A stretch of 64,000 nt of DNA from Bradyrhizobium macuxiense. GTDB taxonomy: Bacteria; Pseudomonadota; Alphaproteobacteria; Rhizobiales; Xanthobacteraceae. This document shows positions 33,376 to 41,695 of this stretch, piece after piece; the first letter of the stretch is position 1; every line of letters starts with the position of its first letter. The stretch covers positions 248,001-312,000 of the forward strand of contig NZ_VITY01000006.1 of NCBI RefSeq assembly GCF_007993935.1, in the 5' to 3' direction. A program made the translations under genes and the position numbers. The notes below the pieces were generated by a model that had not been told where the DNA came from, did not search any database, and saw only the letters and a list, made by a program, of their open reading frames with translations.

Positions 33376-35751
33376 TCAGGCGATCTTTTCTTCCCGGAGG
33401 GTCAGCACCGGGACCGGCTTCCCGATCGCGTAGCCCTGCACGTAGTCGACCCCGATCTGGCGCAGCTCGTCCAGGATCGCGAGGCTCTCGACGAACTCGG
33501 CGACCACCTGCTTCTGCATGATCTTGGCGGTCTTGGTGATCATCTCGACCATGGCGCGATCGACCTTGCTGTTCAGGATCTCCTTCACGAACGAGCCGTC
33601 GATCTTGATGATGTCGACCGGCAGGTGCTTCAGATAGGCGATCGAGGACATGCCGGTGCCGAAATCGTCGAGCGAGAAGCTGCAGCCGATCTCGCGCAGC
33701 CGCGCGATGAATGTCTGCGCCTCGTCGAGATTGGAAATCGCGCTGGTCTCGGTGATCTCGAAACACACCACGGCCGGCGACACATCATGCTCGGCAAAGA
33801 GCCCGGCGACGAAGTCGACGAAGTCGCTGTCACCGATGGTGGCGCCGGACAGGTTGATGGCGTAGCTCGCGATCTTGCGCGGATGGTGCTTGCGATCGGC
33901 GATGACCTCGAAGGCGCGCCGCACCACCCAGCGGTCGATCAGCGGCATCAGTCCGTAACGCTCGGCGGCGGGCAGGAAGCTGCCGGGGGGCACCAGGGCG
34001 CCGTTCTCGTCGCGCAGGCGCAGCAGCAGCTCGCGCCGGTCGTTGCCCTTCAGCATGCCGTTCACCGGGCGGATCTCCTGCTCGTAAAGGCAGAAGCGGC
34101 CCTCGTCCAATCCCTTGCGGATGCGATTGACCCAACTCATCTCGGCAACCCGCACCGCCATGCCGGTATCGGACGGACGGTGCTCCTGGACGCGGTTGCG
34201 CCCCTTGTCCTTGGCAAGGAAGCAGGCGACGTCGGCGAGCCGCAGCGCATCCTGCACGCCGGCGCTGTCGGCAAGCCCGACCAGGCCGATGCTTGCGCTG
34301 ATCCGAAAGCTCGAGCCCTCATGGACGAAGTTCGACTGCTCGACCACCGCCCTGATCCGCTCCGCGACATCGGCGGCAACGTCGTGCGTGGCGGAGCCGT
34401 CGTCGCGCAGCAGAATGCCGAATTCGTCGCCGCCGAGACGCGCGACCAGCCCGCTGTCGCCGACCTCGGCGGTCAGCAACCGCGCCACCTGTCTCAGCAG
34501 CCGATCGCCGGCCATGTGGCCGCAGGTGTCGTTGACGATCTTGAACTGATCGAGGTCGATCAGCATAAGGTCGGCGCCCACGCCGTCCGCGCCCGACATC
34601 GCCTGGTGCAGCTCGAACTCGAACTGCCGCCGGTTGGCAAGGCCGGTGAGCGCGTCATGGGAGGCGGCCCAGGCCAGTTCCTCGACCAGCCGCCGCTCGG
34701 CGGTCATGTCGTGAATGATCATGACGCGGCCGGCCGGTTCGCCGGCATGCACGATCGGGGTCTCGACCACCGAGACCGGCACGCTGGATTGATCCGGTCG
34801 CACCAGAAGCTGCGGCCGGCTCTCGCTATCGGCCTCGGCCGTCTGGAACGATCCGCGCACCGGCTGCTCGGCGATGTTGAACAGCGACGAAAGCTGCCAT
34901 CCGGTCACGTCCTGCCCCGCCGCAATCAGCCGCTGCGCGGCGGCGTTCATGTAGCCGACGCGATCGTCCTGCGTGGTCACGATCACAGCATCGCCGATCG
35001 AGGCCAGCGTGAGCTGGGCGCGCTCCTTCTCGACGGCGAGCGCGGTCTCGGCAAGCCAACGTCGCCACAGCATCCGCCGCGTGTGGAACAGGACGATGCC
35101 GGCAAGGCAGGCCGCGATCACGAGATTGACCAGCAGCAGCAGCGCGGAGACTTGACGCGACGCCTTGCCCAATTCGTCCGAGAAATCGACGGCAAGCGTG
35201 CTCAGTGCGGCATCGACCGCACCGATCCGCTCGGCCCAGTGCTTGATGGCCGCAGCCGAAGGATCATGCAGCGCGACGTCGTTCGCGGCCTCGTTCCTGA
35301 TCTCGATCAATTGATCGAGCAGCGCATCCGAATTCCGCCACGCCGTCACCGCGCCGGCTACGTGGTGCATCTTGCGGAAATATTTGAACAGCCAGATCAG
35401 GCCGCCGATGTCGTCATCATGATTGCCCGCTTTGGCGAAACCGGCGCGGGCCACGGCATCGTTATTGCCTGGCGATTCCAGCGCGCGCCGCGCCGTGCGG
35501 TCGGCCAGCGGCACCGCGATCGCGGCGTCGAACTTCTGCAAATAGAGCGGCGCGCCCGTGCTGACATAGGTCTGGAGGTAGTGAATGGCGTCCTTCTGGC
35601 CCTTCGACCACATGCTTTCGCCCGCCACATAGGCCCGGACCGCGGACATCACCTGCAGGCTGCCCGCCGACAGGCCGCCCAGCAGCAGCACGATCGCCAG
35701 CAGAGGGCCGACGACCCGCCACAGCGCCCAGCTACGGAATGAAAAGAACAT
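33376..35751 (-). CDS. Membrane PAS-GGDEF-EAL protein (cyclic di-GMP turnover)
   Basis: A 791-residue protein. Two membrane segments (near residues 8-30 and 180-205) flank a periplasmic sensor region; a PAS domain follows (SIGDAVIVTTQDDRVGYMNA), then GGDEF (DLDQFKIVND, LGGDEF intact, no inhibition site) and EAL. In EAL the first motif is ELLLRLR instead of EALLRW, keeping the metal-binding Glu; EITE, DDFG and VAEFVES also remain. Both synthesis and hydrolysis are possible. The start at 35751 is the ATG; a TTG lies 6 bases upstream. Confidence 0.88.
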   Translation of the reverse strand: MFFSFRSWALWRVVGPLLAIVLLLGGLSAGSLQVMSAVRAYVAGESMWSKGQKDAIHYLQTYVSTGAPLYLQKFDAAIAVPLADRTARRALESPGNNDAVARAGFAKAGNHDDDIGGLIWLFKYFRKMHHVAGAVTAWRNSDALLDQLIEIRNEAANDVALHDPSAAAIKHWAERIGAVDAALSTLAVDFSDELGKASRQVSALLLLVNLVIAACLAGIVLFHTRRMLWRRWLAETALAVEKERAQLTLASIGDAVIVTTQDDRVGYMNAAAQRLIAAGQDVTGWQLSSLFNIAEQPVRGSFQTAEADSESRPQLLVRPDQSSVPVSVVETPIVHAGEPAGRVMIIHDMTAERRLVEELAWAASHDALTGLANRRQFEFELHQAMSGADGVGADLMLIDLDQFKIVNDTCGHMAGDRLLRQVARLLTAEVGDSGLVARLGGDEFGILLRDDGSATHDVAADVAERIRAVVEQSNFVHEGSSFRISASIGLVGLADSAGVQDALRLADVACFLAKDKGRNRVQEHRPSDTGMAVRVAEMSWVNRIRKGLDEGRFCLYEQEIRPVNGMLKGNDRRELLLRLRDENGALVPPGSFLPAAERYGLMPLIDRWVVRRAFEVIADRKHHPRKIASYAINLSGATIGDSDFVDFVAGLFAEHDVSPAVVCFEITETSAISNLDEAQTFIARLREIGCSFSLDDFGTGMSSIAYLKHLPVDIIKIDGSFVKEILNSKVDRAMVEMITKTAKIMQKQVVAEFVESLAILDELRQIGVDYVQGYAIGKPVPVLTLREEKIA

Positions 35752-35899
35752 GCCCAATGCGCCCGACCCTGAAATTGTCGGGTGAATCTAGGAATGGCGG
35801 CTTAACCTCACGTTGCAAAACGCGATGAGTTTGAAGCGACTTGGTTGTAGTTGGAATTGCGTCAAACTTTACGCATCCGGCCAACCGGGCCCGCAGCGC

Positions 35900-36310
35900 T
35901 CAGGGACGCAATGTCGGCGAGGTATTCGGCGCCGGCGCCTGCTCCATCTCGGCCTCTTCGGGCAACTTGTCGGCATGGACGGCGAGCGGCGTCCCGATCC
36001 AGAGCGGATCGTCGCGATGATCGCGGCGCGGATTGGTGGTGTTGGGATGGACCAGGATGCTCAGGCTCCCGTGGTTGAGCATCAGCCACGGCACCAGGGT
36101 CGGAAACAGCTCGGCCGCGAACGCCACCTGATACATCGCCTGATCGTGCGGGCCGACCTTGACGTCGTGCCAGCGCCCGAGCGTGACCAGGAAACGCTCG
36201 CCCATCCAGTTCCGCAGGCGTTCGGCCTCGCCCCGGCTGGTTGCGGGATCGTAATAGACATGGGCGTGGTAGCTCGCGATCTCGCCGATCGCCCGTGGCG
36301 CGTCCGTCAT
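35900..36310 (-). CDS. DOPA 4,5-dioxygenase-family protein
   Basis: A 136-residue protein matching the small DOPA dioxygenase family: YHAHVYYDP, the His-containing RWHDVKVGPHDQAMYQ and LSILVHPNTTNPRRDH. In plants and fungi relatives open the ring of DOPA on the way to betalains and related pigments; bacterial members are poorly studied. GGAGAGGTGAG precedes the start at 36310. It is 23 bases behind the methyltransferase gene on the same strand, so the two likely form an operon. Confidence 0.83.
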   Translation of the reverse strand: MTDAPRAIGEIASYHAHVYYDPATSRGEAERLRNWMGERFLVTLGRWHDVKVGPHDQAMYQVAFAAELFPTLVPWLMLNHGSLSILVHPNTTNPRRDHRDDPLWIGTPLAVHADKLPEEAEMEQAPAPNTSPTLRP

Positions 36311-36333
36311 CTCACCTCTCCTCCTGCGGCCGA

Positions 36334-36954
36334 TCACCTGCGCCGCAGCACGCTGAACTGGAACGACTGCGTCGCGCCCCACGGCGTGACGTGCCGGTGC
36401 GCCTCATGCGCGATCAATTCGAATGCCGGACCGATGGCCCGGCCGAGCGCTGCGGGATCATAGCGCTGCACCGGCAGCCCGCTGCATTTCTCCGGACCGT
36501 CCAGCGCGAAAGTGCCGATCACGGCGTGGCCGCCTGCCTTGACGCCGCGATGCAGTCGCTCGAGATAGGCCGCGCGATCCTTTTCCTCGACAAGAAAGTG
36601 AAACGCCGCACGATCGTGCCAGATGTCGAAGGCTCGCGGCGGCTGCCAGACCGTCGCATCATCGGCGACCCAGCGCACCGCTTCGCCTGCCGCGCCGATC
36701 CGCTCCCGCGCGCTCGCCAGCGCCGCCTCGGAAAGATCGAGCACGGTCAGATCGTGAAAGCCGCGCGCCAGCAGCGCATCGACGAGGCGCGAGGCCCCGC
36801 CGCCGATGTCGATAATCGACGCGTCAGGGCCCGGCGCTGCGGATTCGATCAGGCGCAGCGATGGCTGCGGATCGGCTTGCGACCAGCTCACCTGCTGCTC
36901 GCCCTTTGTCAGATAGACGGTCTGCCAATGCGATTGACGATCAGACGCGGCCAT
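36334..36954 (-). CDS. SAM-dependent methyltransferase (class I)
   Basis: A 206-residue Rossmann-fold methyltransferase. Motif I is IIDIGGGASRLVD, followed by DLTVLDLSEAALASARERI and WHDRAAFHFL. The end (HVTPWGATQSFQFSVLRR) is like small thiopurine or trans-aconitate-type methyltransferases. The acceptor is unknown. The start could be 36954 (MAASDRQ) or 37005; neither has a strong ribosome site. It is upstream of the DOPA-dioxygenase-like gene and divergent from the gene at 37141. Confidence 0.85.
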   Translation of the reverse strand: MAASDRQSHWQTVYLTKGEQQVSWSQADPQPSLRLIESAAPGPDASIIDIGGGASRLVDALLARGFHDLTVLDLSEAALASARERIGAAGEAVRWVADDATVWQPPRAFDIWHDRAAFHFLVEEKDRAAYLERLHRGVKAGGHAVIGTFALDGPEKCSGLPVQRYDPAALGRAIGPAFELIAHEAHRHVTPWGATQSFQFSVLRRR

Positions 36955-37140
36955 GGCGATATGTCCCGAAAGCGGCGGCAACCTGCGTTGCGTACGGTTA
37001 ACCATGAGCTAGGCGCGGCGGTATCCCGCGTCAACCGGCAGCAACCGGCACGCACGGCCACATGGCGGCAAATGCCCGCATTTGCATCGCCGCATTTTCC
37101 ATCTAACCTCACCGGCAGGTTGAGATCGGGGCGCCCGGGG

Positions 37141-37842
37141 ATGGCCAATTTCGGCTGGACACGCGTCAACAGGCCTGCACAGACGGAGGACGCCGCCAGC
37201 GGCTTGCGCGGCCTCACCGACCCATCGGCGTTTCTCGCCGCGCTCGACAAGGTGGTGCCGCGCTATCTCGATCTCGCCGACAACGGCGTGCTGGTCTATC
37301 CGGCCTGCAAGCGCAAGCCCGGCGATCTGCTCGGCGATGCCAGGGCGATCTGGGAGCACACCCGCCTCGAAGCGGTGCGCTATATCCCGATGGTGCCGCG
37401 GAAGGAACCCGCGCTGCTGACCGATCCGGCCCGCCAGGCCGAGACGATCGATGCCTTCCTGCGCCAGCAGGCACACGACAAAACCGTGGTCGATTTCACG
37501 GGAACGGCGATCGAGGACTACGGCATCGCAATCTACGCCGCGCTGAACTGGCTGAACCATTGCGGCGCCATCGTGAATGCCGATCCGCAGAAATTCTCGG
37601 GCACGCTGCGAAGCTTCCGCAAGGTCATGGTCGTCGCCCGGCAGTGGTGGGCGCTCGACGGCGCCGCAGAGCGCTGCCGACAGATGCTGGAGGCGCGCGA
37701 GCGACCGCCGCTGGTGTTCTTCCTGTTGTGGGCCGAATGCACCAACCTGGCGCGCGAGATTGCGATCGCCGCGGCCGGTGCGGCGGCGACCGAGGACAGC
37801 ATCGCGCGCATGCGCGCAGCCGACGATCCGGAACAGCTGTAG
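37141..37842 (+). CDS. Protein of unknown function (233 residues)
   Basis: I do not recognise this protein. It is a soluble, mostly alpha-helical-looking chain with no signal peptide and no membrane segment. Notable stretches are YLDLADNGVLVYPACKRKPG, WEHTRLEAVRYIPMVPRKEP and RQWWALDGAAERCRQMLEAR; the last 40 residues are Ala-rich and may be a helix. Cys residues are few. It is divergent from the methyltransferase gene with about 186 bases between the starts, and no neighbour suggests its role. Base composition is like the rest of the window, so it is not obviously acquired. Confidence 0.7.
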   Translation: MANFGWTRVNRPAQTEDAASGLRGLTDPSAFLAALDKVVPRYLDLADNGVLVYPACKRKPGDLLGDARAIWEHTRLEAVRYIPMVPRKEPALLTDPARQAETIDAFLRQQAHDKTVVDFTGTAIEDYGIAIYAALNWLNHCGAIVNADPQKFSGTLRSFRKVMVVARQWWALDGAAERCRQMLEARERPPLVFFLLWAECTNLAREIAIAAAGAAATEDSIARMRAADDPEQL

Positions 37843-37863
37843 CGAAGCGGCGGAGCCCCCGGT

Positions 37864-38517
37864 TCAGGCAACAGGGTCCGCGTCGGCGGACACCACCAGC
37901 AGATCCTTGGACTTGCGCGCGATCAGGCGGCCGAGATCGCCCTGCTTGTAGCTCTCGACGAACTTGATGGCGAAGCCGTTCGGCAGATGCCGGACCACGC
38001 GCCCGACGCAGGCACCGATCGCCAGCGGCATGCCGACCGGCGGCTGCACCGCGGAGGACACCGCAGCGCCCGACAGCGACATGTCGATGATGAGGCAGCT
38101 CTGCACGGTGCCATCCGCCAGCGTCAGCATGGCATGCGGCGCGACCGGAACGAAACGCGGATTGTTGCGCGCCTCGCGCACGCTCGGATCCTTCTGCTTC
38201 TTCTCGATCCAGGTCAGCTTGTCGGCGAACTTCTCGCGCCTCGCATGCGTCATCTCGAGCTCGAGCAGGAAGCTGCCGCTCATCGTGTCGGTGATGCAGC
38301 CCTCGAACTTGCCGAACTCCTCGAAATACGAGGTCAACCGGTCGCCGACCTTACCGACGACCGGCACGTCCACGATCATGCGGAACGGCGAGACGCGTGT
38401 GGTGCGGCAGGCGAAGGTGCGTAGCTTGCCCTGCGCGTCATACCAGTTCGGCAGCGTGTAGCTGCCGTTGACCGTGATCCTGACCGCGCGTTGCTTGAGG
38501 AACTTCTCGACAGACAC
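37864..38517 (-). CDS. PilZ-domain protein with two related halves
   Basis: A 217-residue protein. The second half carries the cyclic di-GMP-binding pattern: RNNPR near residue 125 (RxxxR) and DMSLSGAAV about 35 residues later (DxSxxG). The first half (RITVNGSYTLPNWYDAQGK) looks like a degenerate copy of the same fold, as in YcgR-type proteins with a variable N-terminal domain. The start is a GTG at 38517 with GGGCGAGG upstream. It would be a c-di-GMP effector that could act on motility, surface or polysaccharide functions. It has a 378-base upstream region with a hairpin. Confidence 0.8.
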   Translation of the reverse strand: MSVEKFLKQRAVRITVNGSYTLPNWYDAQGKLRTFACRTTRVSPFRMIVDVPVVGKVGDRLTSYFEEFGKFEGCITDTMSGSFLLELEMTHARREKFADKLTWIEKKQKDPSVREARNNPRFVPVAPHAMLTLADGTVQSCLIIDMSLSGAAVSSAVQPPVGMPLAIGACVGRVVRHLPNGFAIKFVESYKQGDLGRLIARKSKDLLVVSADADPVA

Positions 38518-38895
38518 GACTGGACCTCGCCCAAGGCGATGTGAGTGCACGGAGTTCGGGGCTGACCGACATCCCGGGTCGGTCTGGTGGTGGGGACATC
38601 CGCTACCGGCGCGATGGCAGCGGGAAGGCTGCGGCACGCGTCCCAGCGTGCCGCGGGAGGGTCCTGGCGCGCAGGTGCGTACAGTCGTACCGTTGAAAAA
38701 CTAGGAAAAAGTTAAACCGGGACGGAGCGCGGGCGGCGCACTCTATGGCGCAACCCTTACGCGGCAGTTTATTTTGCGAGCCGTACAACTACCGGGAGAG
38801 TCGTTGCACGCCGCTGCAATCGCGCCGTGCCCTAAACCGGCTGCCTCGGCTTCCGGCCGGGTGCTAGGCTTGATGCAAATCAGAGCGGACCTCAC
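38518..38895. other. 378-base intergenic region with a strong hairpin
   Basis: No gene is supported here. It contains a 9-bp perfect inverted repeat (38631-38654) and, next to it, GTACAGTCGTAC (38679-38690). It separates the leftward PilZ gene from the rightward enoyl-CoA hydratase gene and should carry both promoters. The A-rich stretch GAAAAACTAGGAAAAAG lies at about 38694-38710. Confidence 0.45.
38631..38654. other. 9-bp perfect hairpin upstream of the PilZ gene
   Basis: GCGGCACGC, six bases, then GCGTGCCGC. It lies 114 bases before the start of the PilZ gene (other strand) and about 240 bases before the enoyl-CoA hydratase gene. A T-run is missing, so it may be a regulator site or leader structure rather than a terminator. 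Confidence 0.45.
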
Positions 38896-39708
38896 ATGGC
38901 AAACATCTCGGACAAATCGCTTGCCGACGGCAAGATCCTGCAAAGCGTGGTCGACGGCGTCGGCGTCATCACCTTCAACAATCCCGACAAGCGCAATGCG
39001 ATGTCGCTGGAGATGTGGGAAGGGCTCGGCGAGGCGTTGATCGCCTTGCGTGACGATCCGGCCGTCCGCGTCGTGATCCTGGTCGGCGCCGGCGACAAGG
39101 CCTTCGTGTCGGGCGCCGATATCAGCCAATTCGAGAAGACGAGACACAACGCCGAAGCCTCCGAGGAATATTCACGGCGCAGCGCCGCCCAGCGCGCTTT
39201 GCTCGCCGATTACCCGAAGCCAACCATTGCCTGCATCCGCGGCTTCTGCCTCGGCGGCGGCATGCAGGTGGCGATGCTGACCGATATCCGCATCTCCGGC
39301 GCCAGCGGCCAGTTCGGCATTCCCGCCGCCAAGCTCGGCATCGCCTATGGCTATGACGGCTTGCGCCATCTGGTGTCGCTGGTCGGCCCGTCCTGGGCGC
39401 GGCTGATCATGTACACGGGGATGCGGATCGATTCCGCGGAAGCGCTGCGCATCGGCCTCGTCGATCGCGTGCTGCCGGATGCCGAACTCTGGGACGCGAC
39501 CATGGAGATCGCGCGCACCATCTCGGGCAACGCGCCGCTGGCGATCAAGGCCGCCAAGATCACCATCGCGCAGGTGCTGAAGGATCCCGCCGATCGCGAT
39601 ATGGCCGCGATCAAGCAGATCGGCATCGACTGCATGGACAGCGCGGATTTCCGCGAAGGCCGCAACGCCTTCATGGAAAAGCGCAAGCCGCAGTTCAAGG
39701 GCCGGTAG
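38896..39708 (+). CDS. Enoyl-CoA hydratase family protein
   Basis: A 270-residue crotonase-fold enzyme. The oxyanion-hole sequences are SGADISQFE and CIRGFCLGGGMQVAML; the C-terminal end MEKRKPQFKGR is typical. It would hydrate or isomerise an enoyl-CoA, or act on a related thioester. It differs clearly from the crotonase at 4369. The rightward gene stands alone, ending next to a repeat element, and the leftward genes after it are an SDR and a dehydrogenase that could form part of one pathway. Confidence 0.92.
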   Translation: MANISDKSLADGKILQSVVDGVGVITFNNPDKRNAMSLEMWEGLGEALIALRDDPAVRVVILVGAGDKAFVSGADISQFEKTRHNAEASEEYSRRSAAQRALLADYPKPTIACIRGFCLGGGMQVAMLTDIRISGASGQFGIPAAKLGIAYGYDGLRHLVSLVGPSWARLIMYTGMRIDSAEALRIGLVDRVLPDAELWDATMEIARTISGNAPLAIKAAKITIAQVLKDPADRDMAAIKQIGIDCMDSADFREGRNAFMEKRKPQFKGR

Positions 39709-39720
39709 CGGCATTCTTAC

Positions 39721-39870
39721 CTCGCCCCGCTTGCCGGGAGAGGTCGCATCGCATCAAAGATGCGATGCGGGTGAGGGGGAGCTTCCGCGAACGCCGCTAT
39801 CACCGTTGATGCCGTGACAGCCCCTCACCCCAACCCTCTCCCCGTAAGAACGGGGAGAGGGAGAACGAGG
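39721..39870. repeat. Intergenic palindromic repeat, family 4
   Basis: A compound element with two perfect hairpins: GCATCGCATC, AAA, GATGCGATGC (39746-39768) and CCCTCTCCCCG, TAAGAA, CGGGGAGAGGG (39834-39861). The parts in between (GGTGAGGGGGA and CCCCTCACCCC) also pair. It lies between convergent genes, where it could act as a bidirectional terminator. The family is widespread in Bradyrhizobium-like genomes. Confidence 0.85.
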
Positions 39871-39902
39871 AATCTCAATCGCCTTCGCCCAGCCCTTGCC
39901 GA

Positions 39903-40685
39903 CTACTTCTTCTCGTTGACCGGCACCGTGTAATTGAGGATCAACCGGCCGCCATCGGGATAGATGGTCTGGCCGGTGATGTAGGAGGCATCGTCGCTGG
40001 CGAGGAATGCGACGACCGAGGCAACCTCGCTCGGCTCGCCGCAGCGGCCGGCAGGCGTGCGCGACAGCACGCTGCGCCGCGCGTCCTCCGACGAGAAGAT
40101 CGCCGTCGCCACCATCTCGGTCAGGATCGTGCCGGGCCCGACCGCCACGACGCGAATACCGTGCGGCGCCAGCGCCACGGCGGCGACCGAGGTGAGCTGC
40201 TTCATCGCGCCCTTGGACATCGCGTAGGTCGCAAGCGAGGGAATCGCGAGCAGCGCGTTGACCGAGGACATGTTGACGACGACGCCGCCGCCGCCCTGCG
40301 CGATCATCTGACGCGCCGCGGCCTGCACGCCGAAGAATGCGCCCTTGAGGTTGATCCCCATCACGTCGTCGAACTCGGCCTCGGTGATGTCGAGGAAATC
40401 GCGGTTGCGCGCGACGCCGGCATTGTTGACCATGACATCGAGCCGGCCGAACTCCTTCACCGCAGTGGCGACGATGCGATCAACATCGGCGCGCTTGCTG
40501 ACATCGGCTTCGACGGCCCGCAACTGATCGACATGTCCGAGCTCCTGGGCGGTGTGGACCAGCCCGGCGGCATCGACGTCCGAGATGACGACCCTGGCGC
40601 CATCGGACAGGAAGCGCGCGGCGCAGGCCTTGCCGATACCACGCGCCGCGCCGGTGATGGCGACGACCTTGCCGGAATTCTTCAT
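39903..40685 (-). CDS. Short-chain dehydrogenase/reductase
   Basis: A 260-residue SDR. The cofactor loop TGAARGIG is at residues 11-18, NNAG at 87-90, the active-site Ser at about 140, and Tyr154 and Lys158 in YAMSK. It reduces a ketone or oxidises an alcohol with NAD(P); FabG-like enzymes are the nearest group. GGAGGACTCCC precedes the start. It is the last of the leftward set behind the DUF1932-type dehydrogenase, after 86 bases, and may use a product of that enzyme. Confidence 0.9.
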   Translation of the reverse strand: MKNSGKVVAITGAARGIGKACAARFLSDGARVVISDVDAAGLVHTAQELGHVDQLRAVEADVSKRADVDRIVATAVKEFGRLDVMVNNAGVARNRDFLDITEAEFDDVMGINLKGAFFGVQAAARQMIAQGGGGVVVNMSSVNALLAIPSLATYAMSKGAMKQLTSVAAVALAPHGIRVVAVGPGTILTEMVATAIFSSEDARRSVLSRTPAGRCGEPSEVASVVAFLASDDASYITGQTIYPDGGRLILNYTVPVNEKK

Positions 40686-40771
40686 GGGAGTCCTCCAAGA
40701 CAAAACTGTTCACGGAGCAATAGCGCATTGCGCGGCGGCAGGGAACGCGGCGGATTCTCCGCGCGCAGTGC

Positions 40772-41695
40772 TCAGGATTTGATGCGCGCGAGAATCCGGT
40801 CGGCCTCGGTCCGCCAATCGGCGCTGCGGGCGAAGTCCGCCGTGCCCTTAGCCCCGAACACACCCTCGTCCGCCAGATCGGCGATCCAGCCCTGCCGCTC
40901 GGCGGTCCCGGACGCGGACCATGGCGTCAGCCCGGCCTCGCGCACGGTCGCCGCCACCTCGCGCACCTCCTCGGCACGCCGCCGGCCGTGCTCGATCACC
41001 CGCTGGAAGAAATAGGCGCCCTGCTTCTCCCAATCGATGCCAGGGAAGGTCTCCTTGAGCGAGGCCAGCACCGCATCCTCGACGCCATAGGCGCGCGCGG
41101 TGGTGAAGCTCTCGATCACCATCGCCTCCAGCCCCTTGATCATGATGCTGCGGCACATCTTGACCGCCGAGGACACGCCAAGCTCGTCGCTCGCGACCTT
41201 CGCCGCGAAGCCGAGCGCGACCAGGAGCGGCGCCAGCTCCCGCGCGCCTTGGCCGCCGAGCAGCAGCGGCACCTTGATCCGGTACGGCGGCAGCGAGGTC
41301 ATCACCGCGCCCTCGACATAGCGGCCGCCGGCGCCATCGATGTGGGCCGCCGCGCGTTGCTTGGCGCCCGGCGAGGCCGAGTTGAAATCGAGAAACCAGG
41401 CGCCGTTCCGGATCGCGGGCGCAGAGGCCTCGGCCACCGGCACCGCCTGGCTCGCCGTCACCGCCGAGATGATGAAATCGGCCCGCGCCGCGAGCTCGGC
41501 ATGCGATTGCGCAAGCACGACGCCGATCTCCGCCGCATGTGCGCGCAGCGGCGCGCCCTGCCCGCGGTCGAGCTTGATGTCGTAGGCTGCGACATGGATG
41601 CCCTGCTGGCGCAGATCTTCGGCCAGGATCTGGCCGACCTCGCCATAGCCGAGCATGCCGACCTGCCACTGCCGCGGATCGCTGGAGATGGTCAT
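40772..41695 (-). CDS. NAD(P)-dependent dehydrogenase (6-phosphogluconate-dehydrogenase-like, DUF1932 type)
   Basis: A 307-residue oxidoreductase of the beta-hydroxyacid-dehydrogenase superfamily. The N-terminal Rossmann loop is MLGYGEVGQILAEDL, the next motif DFNSASPGAKQRAAAHI is like the substrate-binding motif of the family, and the C-terminal helices include SSAVKMCRSIMIKGLEA, where the catalytic Lys may lie. The substrate is unknown. Its start (41695) overlaps the stop of the gene upstream by one base (TGATG), so the two are co-translated. Confidence 0.87.
   Translation of the reverse strand: MTISSDPRQWQVGMLGYGEVGQILAEDLRQQGIHVAAYDIKLDRGQGAPLRAHAAEIGVVLAQSHAELAARADFIISAVTASQAVPVAEASAPAIRNGAWFLDFNSASPGAKQRAAAHIDGAGGRYVEGAVMTSLPPYRIKVPLLLGGQGARELAPLLVALGFAAKVASDELGVSSAVKMCRSIMIKGLEAMVIESFTTARAYGVEDAVLASLKETFPGIDWEKQGAYFFQRVIEHGRRRAEEVREVAATVREAGLTPWSASGTAERQGWIADLADEGVFGAKGTADFARSADWRTEADRILARIKS

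Noticed and set aside
33205..35742. An open frame of 845 codons on the plus strand, opposite the GGDEF-EAL gene
   Set aside because: It is a shadow produced by codon bias in a high-GC gene; its translation is His/Arg/Asp-rich with no domain, while the minus strand has intact PAS, GGDEF and EAL motifs.
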